Source of the DNA: Bacteroidota bacterium | Lineage (GTDB): Bacteria > Bacteroidota > Ignavibacteria > Ignavibacteriales > Melioribacteraceae | Assembly: GCA_021786655.1 (NCBI GenBank) | Contig: JAJYMU010000273.1 | Coordinates: forward strand, 1-8,902 | DNA length: 8,902 nt | Reading direction: 5' to 3' | In this document: positions 5,408-8,902 of the stretch, piece by piece | How the letters are laid out: each line of letters starts with the position of its first letter | Numbering within the stretch: position 1 is the stretch's first letter | Notes under the pieces: model-generated | Databases searched by the model: none | What the model saw: the letters and a program-made list of their open reading frames with translations, nothing else | Told to the model about the DNA's origin: nothing | Program-made: the position numbers and the translations under genes

Positions 5408-6859
5408 GTGAATTTGGTTCGTGTTCGGTTTGCCCCAAGTCCTACCGGTTATTTGCATGTCGGCGGCTTGCGCACCGCACTTTATAATTATTTGTTCGCG
5501 CGTAAAAACAATGGCAAATTTATTTTGAGAATAGAAGATACAGACCGCAATAGATACGTAGAAGGCGCTGTTGAAAAATTGATTAGTTCGTTGAAATGGT
5601 GCGGGCTTGAATATGATGAGGGTCCCGATGTAGAAGGACAATACGGACCTTACATGCAGTCTGAGCGACTCGCTCTATATAAACAACATGCTCAGCAGTT
5701 GGTTGATGCTGGCAAAGCATACTATTGTTTCTGCACACCTGAGCGCTTGGAAGCTTTGAGAGAAGATCAGCAGCGGCGAAAATTGCCTCAAGCAAAATAT
5801 AATAAGCTTTGCCTTTCGCTTAGCAAAAAAGAAATTGACGAAAAACTTTCGAGCGGTATTCAGCATGTTATTCGCTTGAACGTTGAGCCCGACCAAAAAA
5901 TTATTTTCGACGATATAATACGCGGCAAAATTGAATTTGAAAGTAACAATGTTGACGATCAAGTTCTGATAAAGGGTGACGGATATCCAACTTATCATTT
6001 AGCAAACGTCGTTGATGATCATCTAATGGAAATAAGCCATGTTATTCGCGGAGAAGAATGGCTTTCATCAACACCAAAACATGTTTTGCTCTACAATTTC
6101 TTTGGATGGGAGAAACCGCATTTTGCCCACCTACCTCTCTTGCTGAATCCGGATCGATCAAAGTTAAGTAAACGACAAGGTGACGTTGCCGTTGAAGACT
6201 ATCGTGATAAAGGTTATCTGAAAGATGCGCTTGTAAATTTCGTGGCTCTTCTTGGCTGGAATGCTGGCGATGATCAAGAGTTTTATTACATCGATGAACT
6301 GATTCAAAAATTTTCTCTGGAAAAAGTTAATAAATCCGGTGCTGTTTTTGATTTAGAAAAACTTAACTGGTTGAATGCCGAACATTTGCGCAAGAAATCT
6401 AATGACGAACTTTTGAAGATGTTGCGTGTAGAAATTCTCAATTCTCAATTCGCAATTCACAATTATCCTGACGAATACCTACTCCGCGTTATTGAAGCGA
6501 TGAAAGAACGTGTTAGTTTTGTCCATGAATACTTGACTAAATCCCCATACTTTTTTGAGCGTCCGCGCGAATACGAACTCGCCAGCTCTGAGAAAAATTG
6601 GAAATCAGAAACACCTTCGCAGATCACAAAGCTGCGAGACAGATTCAACGCGTTGCAGAATCCTACCAAGGAAGATTACGAGAATGCATTAAAACAAATA
6701 GCTGCAGAATTAAATATCGGCGTCGGCAAACTAATCCATCCACTCAGATTAGCTGTTTCGGGCAAAGGCACTGGTCCGGGTGTGTACGATATTCTTGTTA
6801 TTCTCGGCAAAGATGAAGTAACTGAACGTATTCATTCTGCTGTAGAAAAGATTCGCTAA
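5408..6859 (+). CDS. gltX: Glutamyl-tRNA synthetase
   Basis: This 483-residue class I synthetase charges tRNA-Glu with glutamate using ATP. The HIGH-type motif is HVGG (17-20) in FAPSPTGYLHVGGLRTA, and the KMSKS-type motif is KLSKR (252-256). A probable zinc site C107-x-C109 ... Y131-x3-C135 matches the E. coli CxC...YxxxC arrangement. RIEDTDR and the GDGYPTYHLANVVDDH block are typical of the family. The helical anticodon-binding region makes up the C-terminal third and ends with GKGTGPGVYDILVILGK. The start is GTG, supported by AAGGAG. Because glnS lies next door, this is probably a discriminating GluRS that need not mischarge tRNA-Gln; that is inference. A 28-bp tandem 7-mer repeat is read through in frame at residues 343-352, in a variable linker after LNWLNAEHLRKK. 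It converges on glnS with 29 bp between the stop codons and no terminator visible there. Confidence 0.97.
   Translation: MNLVRVRFAPSPTGYLHVGGLRTALYNYLFARKNNGKFILRIEDTDRNRYVEGAVEKLISSLKWCGLEYDEGPDVEGQYGPYMQSERLALYKQHAQQLVDAGKAYYCFCTPERLEALREDQQRRKLPQAKYNKLCLSLSKKEIDEKLSSGIQHVIRLNVEPDQKIIFDDIIRGKIEFESNNVDDQVLIKGDGYPTYHLANVVDDHLMEISHVIRGEEWLSSTPKHVLLYNFFGWEKPHFAHLPLLLNPDRSKLSKRQGDVAVEDYRDKGYLKDALVNFVALLGWNAGDDQEFYYIDELIQKFSLEKVNKSGAVFDLEKLNWLNAEHLRKKSNDELLKMLRVEILNSQFAIHNYPDEYLLRVIEAMKERVSFVHEYLTKSPYFFERPREYELASSEKNWKSETPSQITKLRDRFNALQNPTKEDYENALKQIAAELNIGVGKLIHPLRLAVSGKGTGPGVYDILVILGKDEVTERIHSAVEKIR
6434..6461 (+). repeat. Four tandem copies of a 7-bp unit (ATTCnCA) inside gltX
   Basis: Units are ATTCTCA (6434-6440), ATTCTCA (6441-6447), ATTCGCA (6448-6454) and ATTCACA (6455-6461), then a partial ATTA. 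They encode ILNSQFAIHN within gltX. Any gain or loss of one unit would shift the reading frame of an essential gene, so it must be stable or recently acquired as a frame-neutral block. Confidence 0.85.
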
Positions 6860-6888
6860 TGTTTTGAAACTTTCTCTGCTTGCCCAAC

Positions 6889-8559
6889 TTATTTCTTAGC
6901 CCAGCCATCTTTCAGTGTAACGGTTCTATTGAACACCAACTTTTCGTTAGTTGTATATTTTGTATCAACGCAAAAGTAACCATGTCTTTCAAACTGGTAT
7001 CTTTCACCAGGTTTGGAGTTTTTAAGGAATGGTTCGATCAATGCGCTGGAAATTATTTCCAGAGAATTTTTGTTGATAAGATCGAGCCAGTTTTCTTCTG
7101 CGCCCGGATTCTCGACGGTAAATAGTCGGTCATATAATCTAACCTCGGCACCAACGGCATGTTTCGCAGAAACCCAATGAATAGTTCCTTTCACTTTTTT
7201 CGTACTGGTGCCAGAACCGCTTTTTGTTTCCGGATCAAAAGTACATCGCAGTTCAACAACTTCGCCTTTATCATTTTTAATAACTTCTTCGCATTTGATT
7301 ATATAAGCATAGCGCAGCCTAACTTCTCCGCCGGGGATTAATCTGTGATAGCCCTTCGGCGGGTTTTCCATGAAATCTGTCTGCTCGATGAGAATTTCTT
7401 TTCCAAACGGAATTTCTCGGCTTCCCATCGCAGTATCTTCCGGATTGTTAATCGCATCAAGTTCTTCAACAGTATCCGGATAATTTGTGATAACAACTTT
7501 TAAAGGACGAAGTACAGCCATTGCACGCTGAGCATGTTTGTTAAGATCATCGCGAATTGCATATTCAAGAAGAGCAATGTCGGTAAGCGCATCGCGTTTG
7601 GCAACGCCTATTATCTCGGCAAAATTCTGAATCGCTTGCGGTGTATAACCTCTTCTTCTTATTCCACATACGGTAGGCATTCGCGGATCGTCCCAGCCGT
7701 CAACATAATTTTCTTTCACAAGTTGAAGCAGCTTTCTTTTACTCATCACCGTATAATTAAGATTGAGACGCGCAAATTCTATCTGCTGAGGATGATGAAT
7801 CCCGAGTTCATCTAAAAACCAATCGTAAAGCGGTCTGTGATTTTCAAATTCCAAGGTGCAGATGGAATGTGTGATTCCCTCAATGGAATCTTCCAATCCA
7901 TGCGCCCAATCGTAAGTTGGATAAATACACCACTTGTTCCCTTGACGATGATGAACTTCATGCACAATGCGGTACATGATGGGATCCCGCAGATTAATGT
8001 TGGGTGAAGTCATATCGATTTTTGCACGTAAAGTTTTCGTTCCGTTTGCAAATTCTCCATTGCGCATTCGCTCGAAAAGATTCAGATTCTCTTCAACACT
8101 TCTGTTACGGTATGGGCTTTCTTTGCCTGGTTCGGTTAAAGTGCCGCGTGTTTGCCTTATCTCGTCCGCAGTCTGGTCATCAACGTAAGCTTTACCTTTT
8201 TTGATCAGTTCGAGTGCCCAACCATACATCTTTTCAAAATAATCAGAACCGAAAAAAACACGATCCTCAAAATCTCCGCCGAGCCATCGAACGTCTTCAA
8301 TAATCGAATCAACATATTCTTGTTCTTCTTTGCTTGGGTTTGTGTCATCAAAACGAAGATTGAATCTACCCATGAAGTCTCTGGCTATACCATAATTTAA
8401 GCAGATAGATTTTGCGTGACCGATATGAAGATAACCGTTCGGTTCAGGAGGAAACCGGGTACAGATCGTTTTTCCGTCCCATCGGTTGGATTCAATATCT
8501 TTATCAATTAATTCGTAAATAAAATTTTTGGACTTCGTTACGTTATTATTTTCTTCCAT
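6889..8559 (-). CDS. glnS: Glutaminyl-tRNA synthetase
   Basis: This 556-residue class I synthetase (E. coli 554) attaches glutamine directly to tRNA-Gln. Visible motifs: FPPEPNGYLHIGHAKS with HIGH at 45-48, LRFDDTNPSKEE (68-79), the GITHSICTLEFENHRPLYDW block, and VMSKRK with MSKRK at 272-276, the exact GlnRS form of KMSKS. PPKGYHRLIPGGEVRLRYAYII lies in the C-terminal two-barrel anticodon-binding part. These features separate GlnRS from GluRS. Bacterial GlnRS is generally held to derive from eukaryotes, and many bacteria lack it and use GatCAB instead; its presence here implies the direct route. ATG 8559 gives an N-terminus of normal length; there is no real Shine-Dalgarno site, only an AT-rich leader. 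It is transcribed toward gltX, downstream of a terminated tRNA-Leu. Confidence 0.98.
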   Translation of the reverse strand: MEENNNVTKSKNFIYELIDKDIESNRWDGKTICTRFPPEPNGYLHIGHAKSICLNYGIARDFMGRFNLRFDDTNPSKEEQEYVDSIIEDVRWLGGDFEDRVFFGSDYFEKMYGWALELIKKGKAYVDDQTADEIRQTRGTLTEPGKESPYRNRSVEENLNLFERMRNGEFANGTKTLRAKIDMTSPNINLRDPIMYRIVHEVHHRQGNKWCIYPTYDWAHGLEDSIEGITHSICTLEFENHRPLYDWFLDELGIHHPQQIEFARLNLNYTVMSKRKLLQLVKENYVDGWDDPRMPTVCGIRRRGYTPQAIQNFAEIIGVAKRDALTDIALLEYAIRDDLNKHAQRAMAVLRPLKVVITNYPDTVEELDAINNPEDTAMGSREIPFGKEILIEQTDFMENPPKGYHRLIPGGEVRLRYAYIIKCEEVIKNDKGEVVELRCTFDPETKSGSGTSTKKVKGTIHWVSAKHAVGAEVRLYDRLFTVENPGAEENWLDLINKNSLEIISSALIEPFLKNSKPGERYQFERHGYFCVDTKYTTNEKLVFNRTVTLKDGWAKK

Positions 8560-8591
8560 CGCTCAATAAATTTATGACTAAATAGTGGCTA

Positions 8592-8599
8592 CAAAATTA
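8592..8599 (-). promoter_or_regulatory. Bacteroidota-type -7 box of glnS
   Basis: On the minus strand the sequence is TAATTTTG, a full TAnnTTTG match identical to the -7 box of the tRNA-Leu/tig promoter. The nearest TTTG upstream is only 14 bases away (ending at 8614), shorter than the usual 19-20, so the -33 box is uncertain. It lies 32 bp before the glnS ATG and just after the tRNA terminator. Confidence 0.5.
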
Positions 8600-8611
8600 C
8601 GGAATTGCGAA

Positions 8612-8650
8612 AACAAAAAACCCGATTCTTCATGTTAAAAAATCGGGTTT
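8612..8650 (-). terminator. Rho-independent terminator of tRNA-Leu(CAA)
   Basis: AAACCCGATT and AATCGGGTTT (8618-8627 and 8641-8650) form a perfect 10-bp stem with a 13-nt loop. On the minus strand the stem runs into TTTTTTG, right after the tRNA 3' end, so it should stop the tRNA transcript before glnS. Confidence 0.85.
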
Positions 8651-8657
8651 CAGCAAG

Positions 8658-8743
8658 TACCGGAGGCCGGACTCGAACCGGCACGAGGTTTAAGCCTCAC
8701 TGGATTTTGAGTCCAGCGCGTCTACCAATTCCGCCACTTCGGC
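8658..8743 (-). tRNA. tRNA-Leu (anticodon CAA)
   Basis: An 86-nt class II tRNA on the minus strand: acceptor GCCGAAG, D arm, anticodon stem CUGGA/UCCAG with loop CUCAAAA and anticodon CAA at 8707-8709, variable arm with GAGG/CCUC stem, T arm GCCGG-UUCGAGU-CCGGC, acceptor 3' strand CUCCGGU and discriminator A at 8658. It reads UUG. CCA is not encoded. The acceptor stem has an A5.C68 mismatch and a G1.U72 wobble. A terminator follows directly. No clean promoter is seen in the 49 bp before it, so it may be read from upstream through the broken half-copy. Confidence 0.95.
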
Positions 8744-8816
8744 AAATTACTACAAACTTTATTAAGAACTTTTTTCTATGTCCAATAACAAACTCACCGG
8801 ATTTTGAGTCCAGCGC

Positions 8817-8836
8817 GCCTGCCTGCCGGTAGGCAA
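8817..8836. repeat. 20-nt GC-rich palindromic insertion in the tRNA-Leu half-gene
   Basis: Placed exactly between GGTAGAC and GCGCTGG of the tRNA sequence (minus strand). It contains GCCTGCCGGTAGGC (plus strand 8821-8834), a palindrome with one non-matching pair, plus an extra GCCT. The intact tRNA copy 49 bp away lacks it, so the boundaries are well defined. Confidence 0.75.
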
Positions 8837-8845
8837 GTCTACCAA

Positions 8846-8866
8846 CTTGTCCCGATCTTATCGGGA
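8846..8866. repeat. 21-nt hairpin insertion in the D loop of the tRNA-Leu half-gene
   Basis: Lies between GGAA and TTGG of the tRNA D loop (minus strand; edges are ambiguous by one base). It contains TCCCGATAAGATCGGGA, two perfect 7-bp arms around a 3-nt loop, then CAAG. Comparison with the intact copy defines it as an insertion. Its CCCGAT/ATCGGG core recurs in the nearby tRNA terminator. Confidence 0.75.
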
Positions 8867-8902
8867 TTCCGCCACTTCGGCATATTTTCAATCGCAATAA
8901 AA

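Larger units (their letters stand above)
8793..8881 (-). pseudogene. Broken tRNA-Leu(CAA): duplicated 5' half carrying two small insertions
   Basis: With two insertions removed, this segment matches the first 48 nt of the intact tRNA-Leu(CAA) at 47 positions, from the acceptor 5' strand through the anticodon loop into the variable arm (ending GTGAG). It then diverges, so variable-arm stem, T arm and 3' acceptor are missing. One insertion (21 nt) interrupts the D loop and one (20 nt) lies between the D arm and anticodon stem; both are palindromic. It cannot fold as a tRNA. It lies 49 bp upstream of the intact gene in the same orientation, as a tandem partial duplication. The near-perfect identity suggests recent duplication or gene conversion. 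Confidence 0.85.

Noticed and set aside
6434..6461. CRISPR or phase-variable contingency locus
   Set aside because: Only four 7-bp units without spacers, in an essential gene where one-unit slippage would be lethal.
7534..7815. Plus-strand frame of 93 codons in glnS
   Set aside because: It is the reverse of the well-conserved MSKRK region of GlnRS and has no motif of its own.
8793..8881. Intron-containing tRNA rather than a pseudogene
   Set aside because: The 3' half is missing, the two insertions are not in the anticodon loop and are far too small for a group I intron.
8605..8897. Small reading frames on both strands at the right end
   Set aside because: They run across the tRNA-Leu gene, its terminator and the broken tRNA copy, and have no recognisable protein motif.

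Overview
The window looks like an ordinary chromosomal housekeeping region from a moderately AT-rich bacterium, most likely of the Bacteroidota/Chlorobi/Ignavibacteria superphylum. The reasons are a TTTG-N20-TAATTTTG promoter (the Bacteroidota -33/-7 type) in front of a tRNA gene, other TAnnTTTG-like boxes before genes, weak or missing Shine-Dalgarno sites at several genes, no encoded CCA on the tRNAs, and a bacterial glutaminyl-tRNA synthetase. Placement below the superphylum is a guess.

Layout, left to right: (i) the first 164 codons of a Ser/Thr protein kinase on the minus strand, cut by the window edge; (ii) a divergent plus-strand unit of tRNA-Leu(UAG), trigger factor (tig) and clpP, closed by a strong terminator; (iii) an intergenic stretch with a ~50-bp imperfect palindrome and a probable promoter, leading to a 783-residue hybrid histidine-kinase-like protein with three receiver domains, closed by a second strong terminator; (iv) gltX (GluRS) on plus, converging on glnS (GlnRS) on minus with only 29 bp between; (v) on minus, upstream of glnS, tRNA-Leu(CAA) with its own terminator, preceded by a broken 5'-half copy of the same tRNA carrying two small palindromic insertions.

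Most of the genes serve protein synthesis and quality control: two leucine tRNAs, two aminoacyl-tRNA synthetases, the ribosome-bound chaperone and the ClpP protease core. Having both GluRS and GlnRS implies direct charging of tRNA-Gln. The two signalling proteins (Ser/Thr kinase and hybrid kinase) stand apart from these pathways.

The points most worth a second look are the hybrid kinase, which has kept its fold but lost the phospho-acceptor His, the N-box Asn and the G2 motif while keeping three receiver domains; the tRNA-Leu half-gene with two 20-21-nt palindromic insertions; a 7-bp tandem repeat inside the gltX reading frame; and A.C mismatches in the acceptor stems of both intact tRNAs. 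No CRISPR array, transposase or phage gene is visible.
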